Shown piece after piece: positions 1 through 8,913 of a DNA stretch of 64,000 nt. The position numbers and the translations under genes were made by a program. Position 1 is the first letter of the stretch. Every line of letters begins with the position of its first letter. Below the pieces are notes generated by a model. The model made no database searches, was not told where the DNA came from, and was given only the letters and a program-made list of their open reading frames with translations. Source of the stretch: Bacteroidaceae bacterium (GTDB lineage Bacteria > Bacteroidota > Bacteroidia > Bacteroidales > Bacteroidaceae). The stretch is taken from contig JAFTUK010000034.1 in NCBI GenBank assembly GCA_017466325.1, positions 38,614 to 102,613 of the forward strand, given 5' to 3'.

Positions 1-342
1 CTTTTGCTCTTGAGACACTTCGTTGTGGTGCAAAAGGAATTCCACGAAACGCACCACGTCGCCATCGAAATAGTCTTCTCTGGCTTTCTCCATAACCCTC
101 TGGCAATACTCCTCCTTCGTAATCCTGGGGGTATAATATTGCATGGAACCCACACGCTCCATCTTGCAGAAGCCCTTACGCACAAGAATCTTCATAAAGG
201 TGGCCGTTGTGGTGTAGGCCGGTTTGGGCTCCTCGAAACCATCCTGTATGTCACGGGTAAAGCCACCCTTAGTGGGAAGGGCCCAAAGATTCAGCATGCA
301 CTGAAACTCCGAGCGTGTCATAAATCTCTTGTCTGTCATCAT
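1..342 (-). CDS. BlaI/MecI/CopY-family transcriptional repressor (partial, 3' end outside window)
   Basis: The minus-strand frame is open from an ATG-ATG pair at 342/339 to the window edge, giving 114 residues without a stop. The N-terminal part reads like the winged-helix domain of penicillinase repressors: 'RSEFQCMLNLWALPTKGGFTR', then 'EPKPAYTTTATFMKILVRKG' at about residues 38-57, which matches the family's conserved P-x-Y-T-T-V recognition helix region, followed by a wing ending 'YYTPRITKEEY'. Members of the family are dimeric repressors of beta-lactamase or metal-resistance genes and are normally inactivated by a BlaR1-type membrane protease encoded just downstream. That position lies outside this window. 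A TAAATTTG -7 element on the minus strand at 385-392 fits its promoter. The family call is confident; the regulated target is unknown. Confidence 0.85.
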   Translation of the reverse strand, partial: MMTDKRFMTRSEFQCMLNLWALPTKGGFTRDIQDGFEEPKPAYTTTATFMKILVRKGFCKMERVGSMQYYTPRITKEEYCQRVMEKAREDYFDGDVVRFVEFLLHHNEVSQEQK

Positions 343-384
343 TATATAATAAAGAATGTGTTGTTACTATACCCTTTTGCTTTG

Positions 385-392
385 CAAATTTA
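385..392 (-). promoter_or_regulatory. Putative -7 element for the BlaI-like gene
   Basis: The minus strand reads TAAATTTG, matching the Bacteroidota -7 consensus TAnnTTTG, 43 nt before the first ATG. I see no convincing -33 TTTG at 19-21 nt spacing, so this is half a promoter. Confidence 0.4.
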
Positions 393-490
393 GCATAATA
401 ACAACACATAGAACCGTGTACTTATATATTCCTAAACACTATCCCGCCACATTTAACGATATTTTAGCATCCGGGGGGCGAAATTAACGA

Positions 491-2443
491 CTATTTCTTT
501 TTCTTCTTCTCCTCTTCGCGTTCTTTGTTGCGCTCACGGGGTGTCTTCTTCTTGTCAGCCTTCTGCTTTATAAGAGCCTGAGGTTTCTGCTCCATCACAG
601 GTATGCCATAGACATCCCATTCCTGCTCCACGTCCCAACCAGCACGGACATTCATGGGCTTGGGGAAATAGAAGACCTGCTCCGGTTGCAGGTTGTTATC
701 AAACTCTCCCACGTCCCAGATGCCATTGCCGTTCTTGTCGGCAAAGCAGCGCATATAGTAATTGTCTGGTTTGAGGAAATAGAACTCGGCAACACCGGAG
801 GCTGAGGCCCTTTGCTGGGTCATTACCTTATCGGAACTGTTCAGCAGCTGCACCATCATACAGGTGTCGGGGACGATGAGGTTAACAATCAGGGTTCCAT
901 ACTCGTCCAATTTACAGACACGCACCTCGCTCTTCTTCTTCTTGTTAGTCGTACCCATAATCCCCACAATTGCCGCCGAGTCTACGGTAAGGCTATACTT
1001 ATATTCGGGTTGCCACTCCGCATAGACAGTATAGGACTTGGCATCATGTAAGGTTGGCAGTACGAGGAAAGGTTCCTCGTAGAAATTGGAGTCACGCACC
1101 ATATACAAATGTATGCGCGAGGAGTCTATGCTGCTGATGGGTTCGTCCACTCTGATGACGACATTCTTGTTGGGGTCCAGCGCACCAGAGGGCATTATCT
1201 TCAGGTCCAGATACTCATGCTCGTAGGGATTCTCCTCGGGTGGAAGCGGAGTCTTGCTCTTCTTTGCCCTCTTCTCACGGTTCTTATTCCAATCGTCTAT
1301 GTTCTTCTGGCGCTCCTCACTGATTTTCGCCCATCCCTTACGCGCGACAAGCATAAACGTGTCTGTGCGCCATGTCAGGTTCCCCAGAGTGTCGGTATCC
1401 TGGCTACGCATCTCTATCTCCAGGCTATCGGTACTATGTGTAAACGCGGTGTCGGTAATCCAGTATGTCAGCGTGTCGTTCTTCTCACTGGCCTCCAACA
1501 CCAGACAGGAGTCGTTGAAGTTCAGCCCCCTGATAATGGGTAGAGTGTCTACCGGAGCGGTGAAGTACAGGCGGAACCAGTCTGGTTCGGGACGTTCTGT
1601 CTTCAGTAAATGCAGGTCCTGCTTGCCCTCAAGGAAAGAACGCAGGACAATGTTGTCCGGGAAGTAGTGCGTGTATGGTACAACTCTGATGGAGTCGTAG
1701 TATATGGAGTCGCGCCAGCAGGTATCCATCCTAAGGTCAGGCCTGCTGCTTGGTATATATATGGTCGTATCGAAGGCTATCGCCTCGGACTTCTGACTGA
1801 AACGATAATTGCCGTCACCGTCGTTTAGGGCGAAAATGCGGTATTTGCCAGGTGCTATGCCCTTGATGGTGAATTGTCCGCTACCATTGGTACGTGAAAC
1901 ACGCACAAAGGATTTGATGCGGAAAAGGCTGTCATCGTATGTACTATCGGCACGGTACAGACCGACGAGCATACCTTTGACTGGTTCCAGATTCTCTGCG
2001 GCTATAACATGGCCGGACATCTCCATGGTGTCAATGACAGGGCCGGTACTGAAACTATAGGTGTAGAAACCCATGGGGTTGCCCTCGTTGTTGTCCTCGA
2101 TGGCATCACTGAAGTCTACGGTATAGGTAATGTCGCTCTGCAGGGAGTCGAACAGGGTTATCTTGATTTTCTTGCCTGCCGCACGCACGTTAGCCACCTC
2201 CAACTGGGGAGGAGATATGACAACCTTTTCGTTTGCATTGGCCAGTTTCACGAACTCGTTGAAGAATATGCTTATTTTCTGCGACTTCACGTTGACGGCC
2301 TTGTCGGCAGGACTGGCACCGATTACCACCGGCGGTTCCTCGTCGTACCGGCCGCCATCAGGACTACCGATATTGGCACAGGACACGATGGTAAGCATCG
2401 TGGTGAGCAGTATCAAAAACAATATGGTAAGTCTACGCATCAT
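491..2443 (-). CDS. Ig-like domain (Big_5) lipoprotein
   Basis: 650 residues. A hydrophobic leader ends in the lipobox-like 'TIVSC' (Cys22), so it is predicted to be lipid-anchored, probably at the outer membrane. The mature start 'ANIGSPDGGRYDEEPPVVIGASPADKAVNV' is the usual beginning of Bacteroidota proteins with an SbsA-type Ig-like domain (about residues 38-135), followed by long beta-rich sequence and a highly charged lysine/glutamate C-terminus. No catalytic motif is visible and its function is unknown; proteins of this type are common single-copy cell-surface proteins in Bacteroidales. It begins 10 bp after the GH3-like gene stop, so the two are probably co-transcribed. MMRR and MRR starts are both possible. 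Confidence 0.8.
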   Translation of the reverse strand: MMRRLTILFLILLTTMLTIVSCANIGSPDGGRYDEEPPVVIGASPADKAVNVKSQKISIFFNEFVKLANANEKVVISPPQLEVANVRAAGKKIKITLFDSLQSDITYTVDFSDAIEDNNEGNPMGFYTYSFSTGPVIDTMEMSGHVIAAENLEPVKGMLVGLYRADSTYDDSLFRIKSFVRVSRTNGSGQFTIKGIAPGKYRIFALNDGDGNYRFSQKSEAIAFDTTIYIPSSRPDLRMDTCWRDSIYYDSIRVVPYTHYFPDNIVLRSFLEGKQDLHLLKTERPEPDWFRLYFTAPVDTLPIIRGLNFNDSCLVLEASEKNDTLTYWITDTAFTHSTDSLEIEMRSQDTDTLGNLTWRTDTFMLVARKGWAKISEERQKNIDDWNKNREKRAKKSKTPLPPEENPYEHEYLDLKIMPSGALDPNKNVVIRVDEPISSIDSSRIHLYMVRDSNFYEEPFLVLPTLHDAKSYTVYAEWQPEYKYSLTVDSAAIVGIMGTTNKKKKSEVRVCKLDEYGTLIVNLIVPDTCMMVQLLNSSDKVMTQQRASASGVAEFYFLKPDNYYMRCFADKNGNGIWDVGEFDNNLQPEQVFYFPKPMNVRAGWDVEQEWDVYGIPVMEQKPQALIKQKADKKKTPRERNKEREEEKKKKK

Positions 2444-2453
2444 CTTGTATTGT

Positions 2454-3959
2454 TCAGTTAAACGCCAGCATTTCCTCTATGTGGGTTCTGTTGTTGGAAA
2501 GGCGCGGCACCTTGTGCTGTCCTCCCAACTTGCCCTTGGAAGCAAGCCAGTCGTGGAACAGTCCCTTGCGTGCCACCACGAGTTCCAGGCGTTGTAGGGT
2601 GATGTCCTTGTATCTCTTAGCCTCGTAGTCGGAATTGACATGTTGCAGGGTTTCGTCCAGGATACGTGCGAACAGGGCTATGTCTTCCGGTTCCTTGGCA
2701 AACTCCACGAGCCACTGATGGCGGCACTTGCCCTCTCCGTCCATGAAGACGGGGGCTGCCGTGTATTCCAACACCTGTGCACCTGTCTGGCGGCAGGCTT
2801 CGGCCAGGCCCGCTTCGGCATTGTCTACGATAAGTTCCTCGCCGAAGGCATTTATGAAGAACTTGGTGCGCCCCGTGATGACGATCTTGTAGGGGTTGGT
2901 ACTGGTGAATCGCACGGTGTCGCCTATCATATAGCGCCACAAACCGCTGGAGGTGCTTATGAGCATGGCATAGTTCCGGCCCGTCTCCACTCCCCAAAGG
3001 GGCACGACATGAGGATTGGGGTTCTCCAACTCGTCCATGGGGATGAACTCGTAGAAGACACCATAGTCAAGCATGAGGCTCATGGAGGGGTCGGACGGGT
3101 CGTCCTGAATGCCGAAGAAACCTTCGCTGGCATTATAGGTTTCCATGTAGTGCATGTTGGCGGACGGTATCAGTTTCCTGTACTGCTCGCGATACGGAGT
3201 GAAGGCCACGCCGCCATGGAAGAACATTTCCAGGTTTGGCCACACTTCGGACAGGTTGTCCTTGCCCGTAATCTCCAGCACGCGGTTCATCACCGAGAGC
3301 ATCCACGAGGGCACGCCACTGAGGTTGGAGACATTCTCCCTGATGGCCTCGTGTGCGATGCGGTCGCGCTTCAGTTCGAAGTCGGACAGCAGGGCGGTCT
3401 CCTTCTTGGGGACGCGCACGAGGTTGACAATCGGGTTGATGTTCTCGATCAGGATGGCGCTGAGGTCTCCCACCAATGAGTTCTTGAGATTGTAGTTGGG
3501 CGCATGGCTGCCGCCGAGAATCAGGGCCTTGCCGTCGAAGATACGGCTCTGGGGATTGTTGCCCAAGTACCATGCCACGGCATCCCGGCCTCCAGCATAG
3601 TGGGTATCCTTGAGACCGTCGTTGCTGACGGGGATGAACTTGCTCTTGTCGTTGGTGGTTCCACTGGATTTGGCATACCACCGCACCTGCCCCGGCCAAA
3701 GGATGTCCCTTTCGCCCTGGCGCATACGGTCGATGGCCTGCTTCAGGTCCTCGTAGGTATTCACGGGGGAAGAAGCGGCAAAGTCTTCGTAGGAACGCAG
3801 GGAGGCAAAGCCATGCTCCCTACCCCACTCTGTATGCTCAGCCTTGGAGGTCAGACGTCTGAGCACCTGCATCTGCAACTGCTCCGCTTGTGTCCGGTAC
3901 TTGCCCAGCGCATTTCTCCTCAGCGCAAACAAGGGACGTACTATCGGTGTTATTGCCAT
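2454..3959 (-). CDS. GH3 auxin-responsive-promoter family acyl-amido synthetase-like protein
   Basis: 501 residues. The sequence matches bacterial GH3 family proteins along its length: 'TEWGREHGF' near residue 41, the nucleotide-binding-like 'YAKSSGTTNDKSKFIPVS' at about 93-110, 'YNASEGFFGIQ' at about 278, and 'YMIGDTVRF...KFFINAFGEELI' in the C-terminal part. Plant GH3 enzymes adenylate carboxylic acids and conjugate them to amino acids; the substrate of the Bacteroidota proteins is not established. The N-terminus 'MAITPIVRPLF' is typical for the family, so I keep this start although it lies inside the end of rnc (122-bp overlap). It sits in an acpP-fabF-rnc cluster, which hints at an acyl substrate; that is inference. 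Confidence 0.9.
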   Translation of the reverse strand: MAITPIVRPLFALRRNALGKYRTQAEQLQMQVLRRLTSKAEHTEWGREHGFASLRSYEDFAASSPVNTYEDLKQAIDRMRQGERDILWPGQVRWYAKSSGTTNDKSKFIPVSNDGLKDTHYAGGRDAVAWYLGNNPQSRIFDGKALILGGSHAPNYNLKNSLVGDLSAILIENINPIVNLVRVPKKETALLSDFELKRDRIAHEAIRENVSNLSGVPSWMLSVMNRVLEITGKDNLSEVWPNLEMFFHGGVAFTPYREQYRKLIPSANMHYMETYNASEGFFGIQDDPSDPSMSLMLDYGVFYEFIPMDELENPNPHVVPLWGVETGRNYAMLISTSSGLWRYMIGDTVRFTSTNPYKIVITGRTKFFINAFGEELIVDNAEAGLAEACRQTGAQVLEYTAAPVFMDGEGKCRHQWLVEFAKEPEDIALFARILDETLQHVNSDYEAKRYKDITLQRLELVVARKGLFHDWLASKGKLGGQHKVPRLSNNRTHIEEMLAFN

Positions 3960-4740
3960 TGTCTTCTATTGTTTTAACTTCCAGCACCTTGGTTCTCAGT
4001 GCGCTGTTCTTGTTCAGTTTTGCAAGGGCTTCCTTGGAGGCCTGCTGGTGGCTTTCCTTCTTGCTGTATCCTATGCCACGGCCGCACTCCACCCCGGATA
4101 TCAGCACGCGGGTAAGGAAGCGTGGCGACAGCGTACCCTCCTCCTTGCTTTCCTCCAGAAGTTCGAAATTGGCATTGACGTGGTGCTTCTGGCACCATTC
4201 CAACAGGCGGCTCTTGAAGTTCGACTCCTTGTATGCTATCCTGTCGAGGTTGATGTACTTGCCCAGGATGCGGTTGCGGACGAACCACTTGCAATATTCG
4301 TAGCCACGGTCGAGATACACCGCCCCGACGAGTGCCTCAAAGGCGTTTCCTGCCATGTAACTGTTGTGGGTGCGTCCCATGAGGTCGCTGCGTATCAGGT
4401 CGGTCAGGCCCATCTCGTCGGCCAGATGTCCGAGTGTCTCGCGCTGGACAACCTTGCTCCGCACGCTGGTAAGGAAACCTTCCCTTTTGCCCCTGAAGTG
4501 GTTGTACAGGATATCTCCCACCACGGCATCCAGGATGGCATCGCCCAGATACTCCAGACGCTCGTTGTTGGAAAGGCGGCCGCTCCCCTCCTTCGCCGAC
4601 ATGCTCTTGTGTGTCAGCGCCTGGCGGTAAAGGTCTATCTTCCTCGGGTAGAAGCCCAGGATACCGTAAAAAGAACGATAAAGCTGCCTGTCGCGTCGGA
4701 AAGGCAACCTTATCGCATCTATTATATTTCCTGCTTTCAC
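3838..4740 (-). CDS. rnc: Ribonuclease III
   Basis: 300 residues. RNase III is the double-strand-specific endoribonuclease that processes rRNA precursors and structured mRNAs. The signature is clear: 'NNERLEYLGDAILDAVVGD' at about residues 58-76 (family motif ERLEFLGD) and a second active-site helix 'NAFEALVGAVYLD' at about 132-144 with acidic metal ligands, followed by a double-stranded RNA-binding domain ending near residue 245. The last ~50 residues (TIEDNGNNTDSTS... onward) look like a low-complexity tail without known fold and are encoded partly by the same DNA as the start of the downstream GH3 gene. The gene is 52 bp downstream of fabF, an arrangement (acpP-fabF-rnc) widely seen in bacteria. 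Confidence 0.96.
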   Translation of the reverse strand: MKAGNIIDAIRLPFRRDRQLYRSFYGILGFYPRKIDLYRQALTHKSMSAKEGSGRLSNNERLEYLGDAILDAVVGDILYNHFRGKREGFLTSVRSKVVQRETLGHLADEMGLTDLIRSDLMGRTHNSYMAGNAFEALVGAVYLDRGYEYCKWFVRNRILGKYINLDRIAYKESNFKSRLLEWCQKHHVNANFELLEESKEEGTLSPRFLTRVLISGVECGRGIGYSKKESHQQASKEALAKLNKNSALRTKVLEVKTIEDNGNNTDSTSLVCAEEKCAGQVPDTSGAVADAGAQTSDLQG

Positions 4741-4792
4741 AGATATGTTTCTGTCATATCAAGGGAACGGCATCCCCCTGATTACGGTTACA

Positions 4793-6058
4793 TTATTCTA
4801 CGTACTTCTTGAAGATGACACAGGCATTGTGTCCGCCGAAGCCGAAAGTGTTGCTCAGAGCGGCACGGACCTCACGCTTCTGTGGCTGGCCGAAGGTGAA
4901 GTTCAGGTTGTAGTCTATCTCGGGATCCTCGTCGCCCTCCACGTGATTGATGGTGGGAGGAACGATGTCTTCCTTGACGGACATCACACTGGCCATTGCC
5001 TCTATGGCACCTGCGGCACCGAGAAGGTGTCCGGTCATGGACTTGGTGCTGCTGATGTTCAGTTTATAGGCGTGCTCACCGAAGAGCGACTTGATGGCCT
5101 TCACCTCGCTGATGTCACCTACGGGAGTGCTGGTGCCGTGAACGTTGATGTAGTCGATGTCCTCGGGCTGCATGCCGGCATCTTCCAGGGCGTTCTGCAT
5201 CACCAGGATTGCACCCAGACCCTCGGGATGAGAGGCAGTGATGTGGTGTGCGTCGGCACTCATGCCTGCACCTACCATCTCGGCATATATCTTGGCACCG
5301 CGGGCCTTGGCGTGCTCCAGTTCCTCGAGAATCAGACAGGCACTGCCCTCTGCCATCACGAAACCGTCGCGGCTGGCGCTGAAGGGACGACTTGCCGTCT
5401 GGGGAGAATCATTGCGGGTGCTCAGGGCGTGCATTGCCACGAAACCACCCACACCGGCACATGTGATTGCTGCCTCGGCACCACCTGTAACGATGACGTT
5501 TGCCTTGCCCAAGCGAATCAGGTTGAAGGCATCTGCCATGGCGTTGGTACTGCTGGCGCAAGCGCTGGAGGTAATATAGTTGGGACCGTGGAATCCGTAC
5601 TTGATGCTGATGTGACCGGCACAGATGTCGGCAATCATCTTGGGCACGAAGAAGGGGTTGAACTTTGGACCGATGGTCTCAGCCGTTTTGGCATAGGAAG
5701 TAACCTCCTCCTCGTATGTCTTCATGCCGCCGATGCCGACACCCATGACAACACCAACGCGGTTCTTGTCAAGAGCCTCTATGTCCATGGCACTGTCCTC
5801 TACGGCCATCTGTGCGGCAGCCAGTGCGTAGTGGCAATAGGGGTCCATCTTGCGGGCTTCCTTGCGGTCTATGTATTTTGTGACGTCGAAGTCCTTCACC
5901 TCACAGGCGAACTGTGTCTTGAACTTCTCTGCATTGAAACGTGTGATGGGGGCTGCTCCGCTGACACCTGCCAGCATGTTCTGCCATGTCTCCTCGGCAG
6001 TATTACCGATAGGCGTAACGGCACCCATACCGGTAACGACAACTCTCTTCAATTCCAT
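4793..6058 (-). CDS. fabF: 3-oxoacyl-[acyl-carrier-protein] synthase II (KAS II)
   Basis: 421 residues. KAS II condenses malonyl-ACP with a growing acyl-ACP in fatty acid elongation. The catalytic triad is intact: Cys167 in 'SSACASSTNAM', a His in 'VHGTSTPVGD' and a His in 'SMTGHLLGAAGAIEA'; the C-terminal 'NTFGFGGHNACVIF' is also typical of the family. Full length compared with E. coli FabF (about 413). It lies 87 bp downstream of acpP on the same strand, and the two are expected to be one transcript from the promoter at 6434-6464. Confidence 0.97.
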   Translation of the reverse strand: MELKRVVVTGMGAVTPIGNTAEETWQNMLAGVSGAAPITRFNAEKFKTQFACEVKDFDVTKYIDRKEARKMDPYCHYALAAAQMAVEDSAMDIEALDKNRVGVVMGVGIGGMKTYEEEVTSYAKTAETIGPKFNPFFVPKMIADICAGHISIKYGFHGPNYITSSACASSTNAMADAFNLIRLGKANVIVTGGAEAAITCAGVGGFVAMHALSTRNDSPQTASRPFSASRDGFVMAEGSACLILEELEHAKARGAKIYAEMVGAGMSADAHHITASHPEGLGAILVMQNALEDAGMQPEDIDYINVHGTSTPVGDISEVKAIKSLFGEHAYKLNISSTKSMTGHLLGAAGAIEAMASVMSVKEDIVPPTINHVEGDEDPEIDYNLNFTFGQPQKREVRAALSNTFGFGGHNACVIFKKYVE

Positions 6059-6145
6059 ATAAAAGGGAAATAGTTGCCCAGTGGCTTACCTCTCGAGGAA
6101 GACCACCCGACAACTATTATAGATTAAGTAGTGTAAAACTTCAGA

Positions 6146-6379
6146 TTACTTATTGCTTTCAATATAAGCGATAGCGTCAGCTACGGTTGAGATCTTCTCA
6201 GCCTTGTCATCGGGAATAGTGATATCGAAAGTCTTCTCGAACTCCATGATCAGTTCTACTGTATCCAAAGAGTCTGCACCAAGGTCGTTGGTAAAGCTTG
6301 CCTCGGGCACTACGTCTGCCTCGTCTACACCCAACTTGTCTACAATAATCTCCTTAACTTTTGCTTCAATTTCAGACAT
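6146..6379 (-). CDS. acpP: Acyl carrier protein
   Basis: 77 residues from the ATG at 6379. The open frame extends 19 codons further upstream, but [12 protein letters not shown] is the normal ACP N-terminus, and the upstream frame would run into the promoter. Ser37 in '[13 protein letters not shown]' is the site for the 4'-phosphopantetheine arm, which carries acyl chains during fatty acid and lipid synthesis. Acidic throughout, as expected for ACP. First gene of the acpP-fabF-rnc-GH3-lipoprotein cluster. Confidence 0.97.
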   Translation of the reverse strand: MSEIEAKVKEIIVDKLGVDEADVVPEASFTNDLGADSLDTVELIMEFEKTFDITIPDDKAEKISTVADAIAYIESNK

Positions 6380-6433
6380 ATTCTTTACGTTTAAGTTAAT
6401 TGTACTCTTTTTGTCTTTCTCGTTTTCTGGGTG

Positions 6434-6464
6434 CAAAGTAAAGACTTTTTAAGGATATTAGCAA
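6434..6464 (-). promoter_or_regulatory. Promoter of the acpP-fabF cluster
   Basis: On the minus strand, TTG at 6464-6462, a 20-nt spacer and TTACTTTG at 6441-6434 match the Bacteroidota TTTG/TAnnTTTG promoter with one mismatch in the -7 element. It lies 54 nt upstream of the acpP start. Confidence 0.55.
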
Positions 6465-6613
6465 GAATTTGACGTAAAAACTTCGCTTTTATGCTCATTT
6501 TTGGACGGATTGTGCACTCAACAACTGTAAATTACCCACAAGAAGGCACTTTCGGACGTCCAGGACATGAACAAGGATGACAATTCACAACACGAAGAAA
6601 TACACCCATTTAT

Positions 6614-6644
6614 TTTGAAGTAAGCACACATATTCGTATCTTTG
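6614..6644 (+). promoter_or_regulatory. Consensus promoter of dsbD
   Basis: TTTG at 6614-6617, exactly 19 nt, then TATCTTTG at 6637-6644: a perfect match to the Bacteroidota consensus, 26 nt before the dsbD ATG. A purine-rich AAAAGGAAA directly precedes the start codon. Confidence 0.75.
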
Positions 6645-6670
6645 CACGCAGAAAAACATAGAAAAGGAAA

Positions 6671-8695
6671 ATGGCAAAGCGAATTTACACCTTATTTATT
6701 ATTATAATGGGAGCCTTGGGATGTATGGCCCAGCTGGCAGAACCCGTTAAGTTCAGTGTAAGCGAGAAGATAAATGCCAACGGGCAGTTGGAAATCTCCT
6801 TTCAGGGCACGATAGAAAGCGGTTGGCACGTCTACGGTTCCAATTTCGAAGACGGAGGTCCCCAGCGCGCCATGGTGACTCTGGAAAAGAGCACCGGCGT
6901 AAAGCAGGTTAGCGACCTGAAAACCATAGGCGATGTCCATCGCGGACAGGACCCCATGTTCATGATGGAGGTGGAAACCGTGGAGGACAAGGTGACTTTT
7001 GTCCAGACATACGAACTGACGGGAAGCGAATACGACATTGCCGGATACCTGACCTACGGAGCATGCAACGACCAGAACTGCCTGCCTCCCACCAGCGTGG
7101 ACTTCAGTTTCAAGGGCAAGAAAACACAAGGGGCATCGGTTTCAAACGCAGACAATCAGGCAGTAACCGAACCTCTCCCCATTGACGAGACACAGAAAGC
7201 GGAAGAGGCGGCAACATCCGACGACAAACCTTTGGCCGAAACCAACGACCTCTGGGCACCTGTCACCGACCAGTTGCAATCCGACGACAACGTTGCCGGC
7301 CAGGCAGACACATCGCTCATTTGGATATTCTTCATGGGCATAGTTGGCGGATTGCTCGCCCTGCTCACCCCCTGCGTGTGGCCCATCATACCGATGACCG
7401 TGAGTTTCTTCCTGAAGCGCAGCAAGGACAACCGCCGCAAGGGCATACAGGACGCCATCACCTACGGCATCTCCATAATTGTCATCTACGTTGGTTTGGG
7501 CATGCTCGTGACTCTGTTCTTCGGAGCCAGCGCCTTGAATGCCATGAGCACCAACGCCATCTTCAACATCTTCTTCTTCCTCCTGCTCGTGCTCTTCGGC
7601 CTAAGTTTCCTGGGCGGTTTCGAACTGACCCTGCCATCCTCATGGAGCAATGCCGTGGATTCCAAGGCGGAAAAGACCACCGGCCTGCTCAGCATCTTCC
7701 TGATGGCATTCACGCTCACCCTGGTAAGTTTCTCATGCACAGGCCCCATTATCGGTTTCCTCCTTGTGGAGGTAGGCACAAGCGGTTCCATCCTCGCCCC
7801 CACCATGGGTATGCTGGGCTTTGCCGTTGCCCTGGCCCTGCCCTTCACCCTGTTCGCCCTCTTCCCCACCATGCTGAAGAGCGCACCACGTAGCGGCAAC
7901 TGGATGAACAGCATCAAGGTTATGCTCGGTTTCCTGGAACTTGCCTTCTCGCTGAAGTTCCTCTCCGTGGCCGACCTGGCATACGGTTGGGGCATTCTGG
8001 ACAGAGAGGTGTTCCTGTGCCTGTGGATTGTCATCTTTGCCATGATGGGCCTCTATATGCTGAATATCATACGCCTGCCCCACGATGAGGATGAGTACGA
8101 CGAGGAGGGCAACATCGTTACACGCCCGCGCACCGGCATCACCCGCCTGGCCGTCGGCATGGCATCGCTTGCCTTCGCCATCTACATGGTTCCCGGCCTC
8201 TGGGGCGCTCCCTGCAAGGCCGTCAGCGCCTTTGCACCGCCGGTGAACACACAGGACTTCAACCTTCACAGCCAGGAGGTCAATCCCAAGTTCGACGATT
8301 ACGACATGGCCATGGCATATGCCAGGGAGAAGAACATGCCCGTCATGCTCGACTTCACCGGCTATGGTTGCGTGAATTGCCGAAAGATGGAGGCCGCCGT
8401 ATGGACGGATCCCGAAGTGGCAGACATCATCAACAACAAATACATCCTCGTGACCCTGCATGTGGACGACAAGACTCCCTTGGCAGAACCCATCGTCGTC
8501 ACCGAAAACGGCCAGGAACGCAAACTCCGCACCATAGGCGACCGTTGGAGTTACCTGCAGCGCTACAAGTTCGGTGCCAACGCCCAACCTTTCTACGTCC
8601 TGCTCAGCCCCGACGGCAAGCCTCTGGCCCCAAGTTACAGTTTCAACGAGGACGTGCCATCATACCTCGAATGGCTCAATAGCGGCTTAAAGTAG
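6671..8695 (+). CDS. dsbD: Protein-disulfide reductase DsbD-like (thiol:disulfide interchange protein)
   Basis: 674 residues. DsbD passes electrons from cytoplasmic thioredoxin across the inner membrane to periplasmic thiol proteins. Order of parts: signal peptide (about 1-20), periplasmic DsbC/DsbD-alpha-like beta domain (about 25-150, with a Cys pair in 'GACNDQNC'), a linker, a CcdA-like membrane bundle from about 215 to 480 with the conserved 'LLTPCVWPIIPMT' and 'SFSCTGPIIG' cysteine motifs, and a C-terminal thioredoxin-like domain with Cys567-Val-Asn-Cys570. All three cysteine pairs needed for the relay are present. It is a single-gene unit ended by the hairpin at 8857-8886. Confidence 0.93.
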   Translation: MAKRIYTLFIIIMGALGCMAQLAEPVKFSVSEKINANGQLEISFQGTIESGWHVYGSNFEDGGPQRAMVTLEKSTGVKQVSDLKTIGDVHRGQDPMFMMEVETVEDKVTFVQTYELTGSEYDIAGYLTYGACNDQNCLPPTSVDFSFKGKKTQGASVSNADNQAVTEPLPIDETQKAEEAATSDDKPLAETNDLWAPVTDQLQSDDNVAGQADTSLIWIFFMGIVGGLLALLTPCVWPIIPMTVSFFLKRSKDNRRKGIQDAITYGISIIVIYVGLGMLVTLFFGASALNAMSTNAIFNIFFFLLLVLFGLSFLGGFELTLPSSWSNAVDSKAEKTTGLLSIFLMAFTLTLVSFSCTGPIIGFLLVEVGTSGSILAPTMGMLGFAVALALPFTLFALFPTMLKSAPRSGNWMNSIKVMLGFLELAFSLKFLSVADLAYGWGILDREVFLCLWIVIFAMMGLYMLNIIRLPHDEDEYDEEGNIVTRPRTGITRLAVGMASLAFAIYMVPGLWGAPCKAVSAFAPPVNTQDFNLHSQEVNPKFDDYDMAMAYAREKNMPVMLDFTGYGCVNCRKMEAAVWTDPEVADIINNKYILVTLHVDDKTPLAEPIVVTENGQERKLRTIGDRWSYLQRYKFGANAQPFYVLLSPDGKPLAPSYSFNEDVPSYLEWLNSGLK

Positions 8696-8705
8696 GCACA
8701 AAACA

Positions 8706-8786
8706 GTCCTCGGTGGCGATAAAACGAACCGCCCTTGGCGATAAAGTTCACCGCCAGTGGCCGTTAATTTTACCGCCACCGAGGAC
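8706..8786. repeat. 22-nt-period palindromic tandem array (array 1)
   Basis: Three consecutive 22-nt units at 8714-8735, 8736-8757 and 8758-8779. Each begins TGGC and ends ACCGCC plus two bases, so each can fold as a small GGCG...CGCC stem. The block is bracketed by inverted copies of GTCCTCGG (8706-8713) and CCGAGGAC (8779-8786). It lies just after dsbD. See the matching finding on three such arrays. Confidence 0.7.
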
Positions 8787-8856
8787 AAGGGCACGTTCTC
8801 ACGACGACAAGGGCGTGCCACCCTACATTTATTTGGCAGAAACGCATACCAATAAG

Positions 8857-8886
8857 AATAGGGAGGCGCGCTTGCGCCTCCCTATT
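8857..8886. terminator. Bidirectional hairpin terminator between dsbD and the HU gene
   Basis: Perfect 13-bp inverted repeat AATAGGGAGGCGC / GCGCCTCCCTATT with a 4-nt loop, placed between two convergent genes. It could end both transcripts; U-runs are short. Confidence 0.75.
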
Positions 8887-8913
8887 TCATGTATATTATA
8901 TCTCTGATTGAAA

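Noticed and set aside
8714-8779. CRISPR array
   Set aside because: Units are 22 nt, contiguous and degenerate; there are no spacers and no cas genes in the window.
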